DNA from: Onchocerca volvulus
Lineage: Eukaryota; Nematoda; Chromadorea; Rhabditida; Onchocercidae
Reading direction: 5' to 3'
Assembly: GCA_000499405.2 (NCBI GenBank)
Contig: HG738138.1
Coordinates: 21,057,753-21,121,752 of the forward strand
Length of the DNA stretch: 64,000 bases
A program made the position numbers and the translations under genes. Below, piece by piece: positions 53,871 through 64,000 of this stretch; within the stretch, counting starts at the first letter, position 1; each line of letters starts with the position of its first letter. The notes under the pieces were generated by a model. It was given only the letters and a program-made list of their open reading frames with translations. It was not told the DNA's origin and searched no databases.

Positions 53871-53972
53871 TAAGTAGGATAGCCACTAGTTCAAAAAAAG
53901 ATGAGCAATTGTTAGAAAAAGTTCTAACAATTGTTCACCTTTCTTTGAACTGGCTTGTAGTCATCCTGCTTA
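53871..53972. repeat. long foldback hairpin (~45-bp stem, 4-base loop)
   Basis: Arm 53871-53917 pairs with 53922-53972. The inner 15 bp next to the loop pair throughout with one G-U (AGCAATTGTTAGAA / TTCTAACAATTGTT). The next 17 bp have two mismatches and one G-U. After an asymmetric internal loop a further 10 bp close the base (TAAGTAGGAT / ATCCTGCTTA). A short plus-strand frame across it (53798-53998) simply reads through the hairpin. It may be a small-RNA precursor or a foldback element. Confidence 0.8.
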
Positions 53973-54961
53973 CTAGCTATTCATTCATAAGTACATAGAG
54001 AAAAAAAAGTCTAATGTACACTAAAATATATTTCATGAATTTCAACCTATGAACTGAGAGCCAGTACTTAAAGGTACAGCCCCTTTTGTCAAACGATAGC
54101 AGCAGTTGTTTTTATTGTCTAAAAGCTAAGATCACATTTTATATCAAAACATTCCTCGCAGAAAAAGCATTGCGCGAAAGACATCTTATTGAAGCATATA
54201 ATTCTGAAAGCAAAAAGGATAAATTTTTTCAGAAAAAAGTATCACCTGTTCAAGAAATCGCACCAAATCTTTTACAGCTTCACTACGTCCGTCTGCAAAC
54301 ATATATATTCGAAATTGCTTCATTCACTGCGATAGCCATGTCAAAATCCGAAAGGAAAAAACTTTTGGATAATACTTGTGATTTTGAAAAAAAGAAATAT
54401 AGTTTTTTAGTTTGAAAGAAATTAATTGCAATTCCAAAGCGAAAGTAATACGAACATTTCTAAGTAAATCGTTTTTTTTCCTTTTTTTAAAGGTAAACAG
54501 CGAGTTTTTGAGATGTCGAATGTTTCATTAATTATAGAACAAAAAAAAAATTGCTTCAAATAACAAACAAAACAAAAATTAATGAAAAATAAATCCTGCA
54601 GAAGAAATAACTCGATATGCAGAATAACAAGCAAAGTTTAAGTTTAAAATTTTACAATGCAACCCAATTGAATCCATGCGAAGAAGTTGTATTTTTATAG
54701 ACAAATATAGAAAGATAGCAAAATTTACAAAACAAACAAGCTAAATACTTTCGTACCAACATTTATGAAACATATTACTTAATTTTTGAACCACTTTCAC
54801 AGAAAATGCGGCATGTAAAAGGCAAGCGCTTGAGCAGCCAAAAGAAACGGCACCTACTGCACTAAAAAACCTGAGGGATTTTGCAGTTATTTCTTCATTA
54901 GATTATTCATTTTTAATTTTTACAGTTTCCCGTATTTTATCAAGTAAGTCATTAACCCATC

Positions 54962-55215
54962 CCTCAAAATGACAATTCGATATAAAATTATTTTTAAACA
55001 TAAAATTCAGTGCTGTAAATAATAGTTATTGACGCAGGATCAAAAAGATGCAGTGAGAAACATCCTTTCTACAGCTTCAAAATCGGGATGAATTCCTCAA
55101 AATAACAGTTCGATATACAGGTTATTTTCTTTTTTCGGTCGTTTTTTTATGAAGTCCAATGCTATAAACAGTATTTATTGACCAGAACCAAAAAATTAAG
55201 ATGGATTGGTCGTTT
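54962..55215. repeat. diverged tandem duplication, ~134-bp period
   Basis: The block starting CCTCAAAATGACAATTCGAT at 54962 recurs in altered form at 55096 (CCTCAAAATAACAGTTCGAT). Matching follow-on pieces are CAGTGCTGTAAATAATAGTT / CAATGCTATAAACAGTATTT, TTATTGAC and a terminal CAAAAAGATG / CCAAAAAATT. Non-coding. It looks like an old tandem duplication. Confidence 0.6.
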
Positions 55216-58200
55216 CCATTTTCACAGTTTAAAGTAAAAAGAAAATATTGTTTCTAGATCATTACCAGAAGAATCCGTGTACTTCCACAACCATAATTAC
55301 TAGAGATTAAATGTTGCTTAGCAGAAGACCAATTCTACCCGATAATAATTCTCATCTTTTTCTCATTCATTAGATCGAAAGTGGCAATTTCATCTGTTTC
55401 ATATTCAGGCGGCTTTAGCGAATAACATTCCGATATCAAGCAATAATCATTTACATAACAAATCCAAGATAATTAAGCTCTTGAACATCTTATATGATAA
55501 ATGGAGTGCATTATTCTCCTTCTTTCGGTAAATTAGTTTCATAATTGATTCTTGTTGTTCATCTCGAGAATTATAAGATTCATAATTCTCCGAGCGCATG
55601 CAAATAAAAACGAGAAAATTGCATATTTCTTAAACTATTGCCAAACTAAAGACTTGATGCCCCATCTCAGTGTTTGGTGAAATATGTACGATGTTATGTG
55701 TGACAGCGAATTAACTAGAATGTTAAGGTCATCACAAATGCAAAGGCGCTTATGAAGCAATAAATCTTACGAGCACTGAAAAATCATAAATCAGCTTGAA
55801 TATTGCCGATTGACAAGACAATGGATTGGCGCACCAAAATATTGTTTGGTACCGAAAAGTAATAAGAAAACAATAACGCCAACAATGTATAAAAATAATT
55901 CCAGCGATCTCAAACAGCACATATAAAAAAGAATCGTTTTATCTTCAAAAGCCAAGTTATTGCTCAAATCCGAATATATTTTTCAGCACACTAAGTTTAA
56001 GCTCTATTCAGTCATTCTTGATATTCTCATCTTGCTACATTTTGATTTTGTTTTCCAGTACTTCTATCGCTTTGACACTTTTTCGGAATTATCTCTTCAA
56101 CAAGACTTTTCTTCTTCATACTTGGAAAATGAATTAACAATATACTTTATCTTAAAGTGTGAATAAAAGAATTATGAATGGAAATCACAAATTTTTGCAG
56201 TGGAATGGAAATAATAAATTAATTGGTAGAAAAAATAAAGATATAACGCCAAAGAAAATAAAAAATAATTGAGATGAGGGATCCCACCAAAGTTCTACCG
56301 ATTCCCTGATGTTCTCATGAACTCAACAACATATATTGTCACAAATGACAGGTACTACTAACTAGTATGAATTTACGTCATAATTTATCATCTATTTAAA
56401 ATGACAGGCTGAAATGACTTTAGCATATACACCAGTTGCTCTGATGATTATTCCATCAAACAGGTTATTTCCATTAATATCCAGATAATGTTTTTCCACT
56501 GCATGAATTTCCATCGACTAGATGAAAAATTTGAAAAATCATGCGTAACTTACCGGTTAAATCATTGAGTTGCGAAATGCTAATACTCGAGACGAATTTA
56601 TTCAAACTTAGCATCCCGAGAAATATTTCGGTAGATGATTGAAACGTAATGAAATGATACCTGAACACTTACTCAGGACTTTTCAAAACGAAGAACATCT
56701 AAATTACAACACCTAATTTAAGAAGGAAGCGGTAAAAGTGCTTCGATACGCAATAATGTATAGGTTTTCTCTTCACAGAATTCGTAATCGGAGTTAGGGC
56801 CAATAAATGACATCGACCAAAAGAAGAACTATTCACTTCATAGAATTATCCACAAAATGAACTGCCAAGAAAGAAAGAGAGGGAATAGCCAAATTTTTGG
56901 ATGTCATATGCAAATGTGAAACGAAGTAGAGCTGGAAGGATGGAAAGGTGCTGTCGAGGACGAATCCTCCCTCCTTCTACGATAACATCCAAGCGGATAC
57001 TGTAGTGAACATTGTCTTCTTTTCTCGCCTGAAGTCACCGTCCATTCACTACAGAGTGCCTTTTAACGCTGTGACCTGTATGAAATTGATCGTATCCCGA
57101 GTGCAATCATTGCTGGATCAATCATTGATAACATTATTTCGTAACAATGATATTAATGATGGCCACTCTCCCATTTCCCTTAAGTGGTACATTTTTGGAA
57201 GAATGTTCTTTAATCTCGGTATTTCCGATTGTATTCAGTCAAAATTATTGCCCCTTTTTTTCACATTGAAGTAAATGCATTTTACAGTGTGCTCAAGTTA
57301 ACATCATTGAAAGAAAGTCCGAAAGCTGATTCACATTCATCCTTTGAATTATTTCCATCACTTAGTCAGTTCTTGATTTTGAAATCAGAAATATATTGCA
57401 AGTAAGTAATCTTGCTTTGAAGGACCAAGAAATGTTATATTTCCGACTCAAAGACCTCTGAAAAAGTTGAATGAATTTTATTCAGATATCTTTTATCCGA
57501 ATGCACATTGGCAACTTCTCATTTTTCTCCAAGTTACCGCTCAGCAAATAGCTTTTATCTTGCCAGATAATCAAGCAATTTATAAGCGGGTGATTCTGCT
57601 TCCGCAAATCCCGAAAGATAAGTTCCCACTTATCGAGAGCAGTTGTTTTACCCATCTTTTATTTGTTCATGCATCCTAAAGTCTTCTCCCACTAAACTTT
57701 CATTCTGAGAGACATGTCTTATGATCTATGATATCCAAAGAAAACAGGTTAAAGTCACACGACTTCCGGAGAATTTTGTGGGATTAAGAATGGGCGAGTG
57801 ATTCAACACAGCAAGTTGAAATAATGTCAATGTCAGTGTTTGTTGGGAAAAAAAAAATCGAATTTTGGCAAATATATTTCAATAATCAAAGCACAGTGTT
57901 GTAGAAAAATTACTCACGAGTATGCATGTATGTTACAATGTATATTTAATTCTCATCCTTGTCTTCGATTCCTCAGCTTCTTCTTCAATAGTCAGTAAGG
58001 GAAACTAATTCACATATCCGTTTTGATTTTCATCCTTGTTTAAGATTTCCTACTTCATCTTCAATGCTAAGAAATCGTACACTCACGTAAATTTCTGGTC
58101 TTACAATGACGCCGATGAGTCATATCCAGAATATTACGTACAAAAGAAATGCTATCTGCCGTAAGCATTCTCTGAACTAGTGCAATCCTAAAGTCGGTTT

Positions 58201-59523
58201 TAACGCAAGTCTTCCTTTGTTATTTTTACTGTTAATTCCCTGTTTCTATCCTTCTTTAAACCTTATCAATTTCCAACTTAAAATAAGCCACAGAATAAAT
58301 TCCTCTACTATCTATAAGGCAAATATTCAAGCTATCGACTGTGCTTTTCATATTCATCTGAAAACTATATTGTAATATAGTTCCCGTAATAAACTACTTC
58401 ATAACAGCCTTCATCACACATGTCTACACAAGCAACCAATCTCAAATTTCTCCAAAGAAAAATCTTTCACGACAGTTTCCGGGATGAATCAGTGATGTTC
58501 ATTTAAAGTGGATTGCAAAGAACGGGATGAAGAATGGGATCTTTGTTTCATTTAATCGTTAACTGAACCGTTCTAATTCTGTTATTTCTCCTACCAAAAC
58601 GCAAATATGAGGGAATTAGTTGAACTTGTCGAGTCAGGAGAACTCCAGCAATAATTTTGTTATTATCTTCGGAGTTTGCGAAACTCTCATATTTAATGAT
58701 AATGAAGTCATCAAAGTTTTCTGACTTAAAATTAATCTTTCTATTGTACGTCGCTTATAACTCGCACAATTTTATCGGATAATTTGCTCAGTGCACGATG
58801 GATAGTCGATAGCATATTGATTTATGACACGACAGTCTTCATAAATCGTATATTATGCGTTCGGGATCGGGATATTATATGTTATTTGAATTTATACTGA
58901 ATGTTGATCGAAAACAGTCAAACGGAAGCACTGATATCTGAATTATCAAATTCAAGCATTTTAAGAGAATGACATTTTCTGCTTGTTTCGTCGTCCTAAT
59001 TTTTCACCTTGAGATTAATGCCGAAACGATCTGCGCAACAAGGAATGAAATATATTTTTCCATTTTCTTTTTAGGTTCTTTGAACAGACCTTTTCAATTA
59101 TAAACTATTTAAATAAATTGAAGTTATGAAGAACGTTCAAGTCATCATTTATTTTTCAGTCACTTATTATTATTGTCAATGTTGTTGCCCTTCAATGGCA
59201 TGTTTATCTTAACATGTTGTGTGACTATTTTCTATTCAACACTATTCTGTGCTTTTAAGAGAAACGCGATCAAAGTACAATTAATATTGACTGAGTCATA
59301 TGATTGAATTCAAATACTTGGGGACTATTTTATTTTTTCTCTGCTCGATATGTTTCTAAATTTGATCCATTTTGGCAGTTACAGTAAGGTGATATAAATC
59401 TAATGATACAGTTATCGCGATAATACATCAGTTTGGATTGTCGCTGAAATCACGATGATAAAAGAAGAAAACCAGTGATTCCTTTGTTTTAAATTTAACA
59501 TTGCGTATTTGCTGTAGTTAACT
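55216..59523. other. no gene seen; one GC-richer patch
   Basis: AT-rich with short frames. The patch 56880-57130 is clearly richer in GC than its surroundings and carries a 108-codon frame without ATG (56948-57274) that I do not call. It could be a promoter-like element or the relic of an exon or transposon. Confidence 0.4.
57951..58073. repeat. diverged tandem repeat, ~77-bp period
   Basis: TCTCATCCTTGTCTTCGATT.. at 57951 is followed by TTTCATCCTTGTTTAAGATT.. at 58028; both continue with CCT.(A/G)CTTC.TCTTCAAT. Two copies only, non-coding, function unknown. Confidence 0.5.
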
Positions 59524-59835
59524 GTGAAGTCATTTTTCTATCTATCAAGTCAATGCACTTTAAAAAAGAGCGCTCTTTCATCATGCGCTAACCAAAAGGC
59601 CCATCCTCGTGCGTTAAAAAAGGCGCATACTCCTGCGACAACAAAGAAGCATTCTTATAGCCCGAAAATAGTATCAGGATCCTCCATCCACGAAAACAAA
59701 CAGGGTCCTGAGCACAAAAATCATTTCAAAAGACGCACAGCTGCGAGCTCGATTGGATGGTTCAGCTCGGTTATTGGGTTTTTCTTTTATTGTGTAACCA
59801 TATCTCCTTTTCTTCGTATTATGTTCACTTCATGA
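59524..59835 (+). CDS. candidate terminal exon, basic protein with C-terminal hydrophobic segment
   Basis: An open stretch of 103 codons ending at TGA 59833-59835, with unusually GC-rich codons for the area. It has no ATG near the start; a possible acceptor TATCAAG ends at 59549. The translation is strongly basic (KKSALSS, ALKKAHTPATTKKHSYSPK, HFKRRTAASS) and ends in a hydrophobic segment (IGWFSSVIGFFFYCVTIS), which would suit a tail-anchored protein. No upstream exon was found and no family is recognised. Possibly a relic. Confidence 0.25.
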   Translation: MKSFFYLSSQCTLKKSALSSCANQKAHPRALKKAHTPATTKKHSYSPKIVSGSSIHENKQGPEHKNHFKRRTAASSIGWFSSVIGFFFYCVTISPFLRIMFTS

Positions 59836-60869
59836 AAGTTGTCCCTTTGATATTATCGACTGCTGATATAATTGTTGAAATAATTGCTACGTTCATTGAT
59901 TAACAAATTTATTACAGTAAAGGTTTAATTAACCAAGTTTGAGGTCCATTTCCCAGTTAATGAAACAACAAAATTGAAGAAACCTGTGATAATTGAAAAG
60001 CAGAATTCACCCCCTATAATTTTGTCACGATCAGAAAGAAACAGTGACAAGGGTCAACTGGCCAACGAACATTAGCGTATGCCTTATTGCTCACAATGCA
60101 AAGTGATATGAGCCTTTTTAAAATTTCTAATATTCCTTGACGATAATCAACTGTTTTTTTAATGTGATGTAATGTCCGAATAAGAGTTGACGTTGATTGG
60201 ATCTACAATCAATTTTGTTTTTTAGAGACACTTAAACTATAATTTAACTTTTAAAGTTTACTTCAACATTTCTTCAAGAAAGCTATTTTTTTTACATCTG
60301 AAAAAACACAACCCTATTTTTATAAAGGTTGTTCAATTTTTTATTGGTATTTTCTTTCAATAAATATGACAAATGGGTATTTTTTTAACCTAGTATTGTA
60401 TAATTAAGATCAAAAGATGTTTGAAAAATGTTATTTTTCATATAAAGTTAATCAAACAAATCCTGTTTAGTGCTAAAGAAGGAAAACATGTGGCGTCATT
60501 TAATATCACCAATTAAAAGTCCTGATGCGTTTATTTATTTGCTGAAGAAGATAAGTGTTTTAATTTACGTCAATGCTGCAATTGCACCTTTTTTGCACTT
60601 ACTGACAGTACTGTACTTCAAGAGTTACACATCAACGATCAATTTTGAAATTGAAATCAATAATCATTTTTAAAGCAAAACAATGAAATACATATGACAA
60701 TGCATCATGTTTGTTGATAATTATATGAAAGTAGCCTTTTCTTGAGTATAGCGGCTGCGCGTCCTAAAAAGTTTTCAAAGTTTGCTTTTCAAAATTGATT
60801 TGCCCTTATGATTTTGCTTTGGTTTTGTAGATTTTTTAAAATTTAAAAATAGTTATAATTTACTGCTGC

Positions 60870-63800
60870 TCAGAAAAGAAATATCAACAGATACTTTTTG
60901 TTTGGTCCGATACTTCGTGTTAGTAATCCAAGCTTTTGTTCCGTTCTTTTTTCATTATTTTCATTGTTTCCTATGAATTCGTCCAACTGGATAAGTTTCA
61001 TTTCGTCTTCTGTTAACTTGAAGTCCATTAAATGGTTTTTTGGGATGACATCCTAAATCTAACCAAAATGTTTAGGCCACTTACAACAAAAACAAAGAAT
61101 TGAAGACAAATTTCAAATTAGAGATCGAAAATTTCTTAATTTTCTTCGAAATATATCTGTGACACAGATTATGTATGGTTCATAAAGAGAGTTCGCCGAT
61201 ATTAACTTACCTGTATTTTAAATGATGCTTTAGTATGTGGCAGGAGGGCACGCATTCCATTCCTGCTAATTGTCGGTAATTGATTAGCCAAATTTGTTGC
61301 CATCATATGTGCGATGAATGTATTTCGATCGAGCACATAGTTGAGCTCTAGGAAAAGAGATTACTATTTTGTGGCGAATGAAGTCTTCATATTTCTCTCT
61401 TATCTATGACAAATGAAATGGTTTAATCCTAATAATCCTTTTGTCACCATTTCATCCGTTCTTTTATTTTTTGTTATAGTTATTTTATTATAATAAGTTC
61501 AGTAAGTTTACAATTTATCTTTAAGCTATCGGTCCCATACAATTAATAAATATATTCTAGCATAAGCGAAGTCCTATTGCAATGAGATACAAATAAGCTT
61601 GTAAATATTATTTTTATTGTTATTCTTTATAGCCATCATCTCGATATATTGTGGTCATTTTATTGGTGTAACCAATAAAATAAAAGAGTGACAAGTAATA
61701 CAAAAATCAGTCATTTGAATCAATGATTGTCCGAGGTGTACTTACACTGTTAGAAATTACGGAAAAAATTTGAAAATGTGATCAAAAAAAAAGAAAACTC
61801 AACCAAAATCGTCGTCATCTTCACCGAATGGATTCATTAGATACTGGCCAACTTTAAGCCAGCCAATATAAAACAATATTTGAAGAGTTGTAAAAACTGG
61901 AAATAATATGGAAACTTCTTTTTTCATTGAATGTTCGTCAATTTTCGGTTGACGTCCAATTAAACAGATTAAGAAATATCCATAGGTTGCTATCGCTACT
62001 ACCTTTAAAACTTGAAAGTTTATGAAGTTTTATGACACAGCCGTATTTTTTTGTAGAAGGTCAGAAGATTATTATTACTTACTCATGCACTCTGAACTCA
62101 AAACTTAAAACTTCTTAGTTTGCAGCTAATAAATCCATGCTATATATTAATAATAAATCTATGCTATATATTTCAATATTGATACTGCTCTAGAGTACGT
62201 TTACCTGTGTATAAACAAGAGGTATTTTCACCCAGTCATAAACAAACAGCATGGCGAAACCATCCCTGAACGAATATAATTGTTGCATTAGCATATTGAG
62301 TTGCATGGAATCAATTCGTTTTTGCCGATACAATGCTCCCAGTAAGTTTGATATCCACATAACTGGTATAAACCTGGAAATTGAATATTTCAAAATATTT
62401 CACTATTTTTGAAAATTTATAAACTGGTTTAAACTAGAACTTGTTAGTTTTAAACAAAATGCATCAATGATTGATCGATAAAGTACCCTTTTACTAAATT
62501 AATTTTTATGGACAAATACTGAAAGCTTTTGGAATAACTGCCTATCTAAGTAAGCTTGACCTTGATTTCATTCATGTATGGCATACAGGTCAATTTGAAA
62601 GTTCCATTCCAACGTTCTGAATTTAAATCTTACCATTTGCCATGCCTTGCCTCTGTTTCTGTAAACATTTTATATTCTTCTTCAGTCATCAAATCTGCCT
62701 CCACTAAATGTCGTTCCGTTGGAAACCGCTTTAGAGTGCGAACCGATATTCCAGACCAAGCAATAGCTGCCTAAAGTAATTCATATACTTCATACTAATG
62801 AGTTATTTTTGCTTGTTATGATAACAGATGATAAGAAATGATCATTTATGAACGATTATCATGGCCATCGTCATTATTGTCCTTCACTAAAACTGCTCTT
62901 TTCAGACTTACCTGTAAGCTCGACCACCTGGCAATAGCCTGTCGAACGGGTAAATTGTGCTCGCCAGGTAAGCACGTTGCTACCATCATCATTAATTTAT
63001 CAGGCCAACTGATATAATTGAATTGTTCCCACCATCGTGCTACCACAACAGCAACAAAAAAGCCAAGCAAAAAAGATAAGGGAATATATTGGGAACCAAT
63101 TTCGCACCAAATAATCCACCCTGTGAAGTATTCTTTTTGCTTTTCATCCAGATAGTACCACTGCAATCAGATATTCCCTCTTCATCTTCTCATTTAGATG
63201 TGATATTTAATAAAAGCAAAAGTCATTTTTTCTACTCTCCTTCTCATCCAAAATTGCTAAACAAATATTTGAGTTCTAGAAAGCTTCAAGAGCCTTTTCA
63301 TTTATTAAGTGACGCTTTGAACTTATTAATTCATCACTCAGTGCTTATAATTTCGAACTCTTCAGATTCCTGAATTGAATTTTGGCTTTACTGGACCTAA
63401 ATTTGTTCAATTAATCCTGAATAAAAAGTTTTGGATGACTCATCATAAAATGGGCCATGCATATTTTCAAATTTAAGTTGAAAGTCTTGCATCAAAAAAA
63501 TTTAGTTCAAAAATTGACAGTTTTCACAGATGAAAGAAAAATCAAAGCTGAAACACATCAAGAAGTTCTTGTCTATCCAAGATTTATAAATTAAAAATCT
63601 TGGTGAAAATGGAAAATTTTTGAGTTCTGAAGGGAACAGGCTCAATCAGAGCTATTTTTCTAAGAAAACAGGGGAGGGAATTATTCTAATATTGCTAGCA
63701 TAAATGCAATATTGCTGTTGGTTTATTGCAGCAAAATTTATTCATGAAATTTCTTCTCATCATTTGAAACTGGAATTCCAACTATTTCAAGGTACACTTT

Positions 63801-64000
63801 GAACTAATTTCCAACACTTGCATTCTAATGTTTGAAATTTATTTTCGCAGATTTAAAATCCTCTAAATGTCTTCCTGAAAATAAATGCTTAAGCAATATA
63901 TGGAGAAACTTGGAATAAAAAATTGGATAAAAACGAATTGAAGCTATAAAAATACCTGGAAAAATAGAATAATATAATAAACGAAATAGAAAGCAATTAA
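60870..64000 (-). CDS. bestrophin anion channel (N-terminus beyond window)
   Basis: Eight exons visible, in phase: >64000-63956, 63160-62912, 62770-62634, 62373-62205, 62002-61804, 61347-61211 and 61052-60870 (stop TGA), the first cut by the window edge. The reading starts in the first membrane helix (FYFVYYIILFF). It continues with SQYIPLSFLLGFFVAVVVARWW, the neck-lining segment of the family, then RFPTERHLVEADLMTEEE, FVYDWVKIPLVYTQVV, LQILFYIGWLKVGQYLMNPF and the hallmark calcium clasp GEDDDDFELNYVLDRN. Bestrophins form pentameric calcium-activated chloride/bicarbonate channels in the plasma membrane; nematodes have a large family of them. The C-terminal tail after the clasp is short (about 90 residues), ending with a Lys/Asn/Glu-rich stretch. 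The NPFGEDDDDF acidic cluster is intact, so calcium gating is likely (inference). The count of exons includes the partial first one; total seven are listed by coordinate. Confidence 0.95.
61664..61690. repeat. short inverted repeat in bestrophin intron
   Basis: ATTTTATTGG and CCAATAAAAT are separated by about five bases (TGTAA), a perfect small hairpin within the intron between the fifth and sixth visible bestrophin exons. Likely incidental. Confidence 0.5.

Noticed and set aside
54086..54415. 109-codon plus-strand frame rich in Lys/Glu
   Set aside because: Starts without ATG, no splice signal or partner exon; length is near that expected by chance in AT-rich DNA.
56948..57274. 108-codon plus-strand frame in a GC-richer patch
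   Set aside because: No ATG, no clear acceptor, and no family resemblance; could be a relic but cannot be supported.

Overview
This window looks like nuclear DNA of a nematode, most likely a filarial worm (Onchocercidae-like). It is very AT-rich and has no bacterial-style long reading frames. Genes are split into small exons by introns with GTAAGT-type donors and nematode TTTTCAG-type acceptors. Several first exons begin a few bases after a TTTTCAG/TTGCAG site with no exon in front, as expected for spliced-leader trans-splicing. No species call is possible from sequence alone. All gene models were assembled by hand from reading frame, splice-site phase and recognition of protein families; no alignment or transcript data were available.

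Layout, left to right. (1) <1-3684 (+): 3' part of a Lys/Glu-rich, repeat-bearing protein that ends in a CaaX-type prenylation box. (2) 6519-5280 (-): a secreted single-domain Kunitz inhibitor-like protein, complete in three exons. (3) 10688-8503 (-): YIPF4 (Yip1-family Golgi membrane protein), complete in five exons. (4) 11376-12936 (+): TMED10/p24-delta cargo receptor, complete in five exons. Genes 3 and 4 are divergent and share a short GC-rich promoter interval. (5) 14501-20375 (+): a RING/B-box/coiled-coil protein of the RNF207 type, 17 exons and 798 codons. (6) 20376-34772: a gene-poor, very AT-rich 14 kb stretch with only weak ORFs. (7) 34773-35488 (+): a small secreted protein of unknown family, then a zone (35.9-37.7 kb) with possible short exons and a tandem repeat. 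(8) 41510-38051 (-): a membrane-anchored short-chain dehydrogenase of the retinol-dehydrogenase type, 8 exons, 332 aa. (9) 48148-43110 (-): a GALNT7-type polypeptide GalNAc-transferase, 16 exons, 627 aa. (10) 49018-48806 (-): a 70-aa single-exon homologue of COP9 signalosome subunit 9 (CSNAP). (11) 51.3-50.3 kb (-): exons of an unrecognised gene. (12) 51.9-59.5 kb: mostly empty, with a long hairpin and several diverged tandem duplications. (13) >64000-60870 (-): a bestrophin anion channel, nearly complete but missing its N-terminus beyond the window edge.

How the genes relate: YIPF4, TMED10 and the GALNT7-type enzyme all act in the ER-Golgi system. The YIPF4/TMED10 pair is divergent and its shared promoter carries ACGTG cores, which invites a test for joint control by ER stress. 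CSNAP, the GalNAc-transferase and the dehydrogenase lie head-to-tail on the minus strand with modest gaps and could share a transcription unit, but this is not shown. I found no CRISPR, prokaryotic element, rRNA or convincing tRNA. The most notable items are the CSNAP homologue, the Kunitz protein with a shortened C4-C5 loop and Ser at P1, two long hairpins, and duplicated intronic blocks in the RNF207-like gene.
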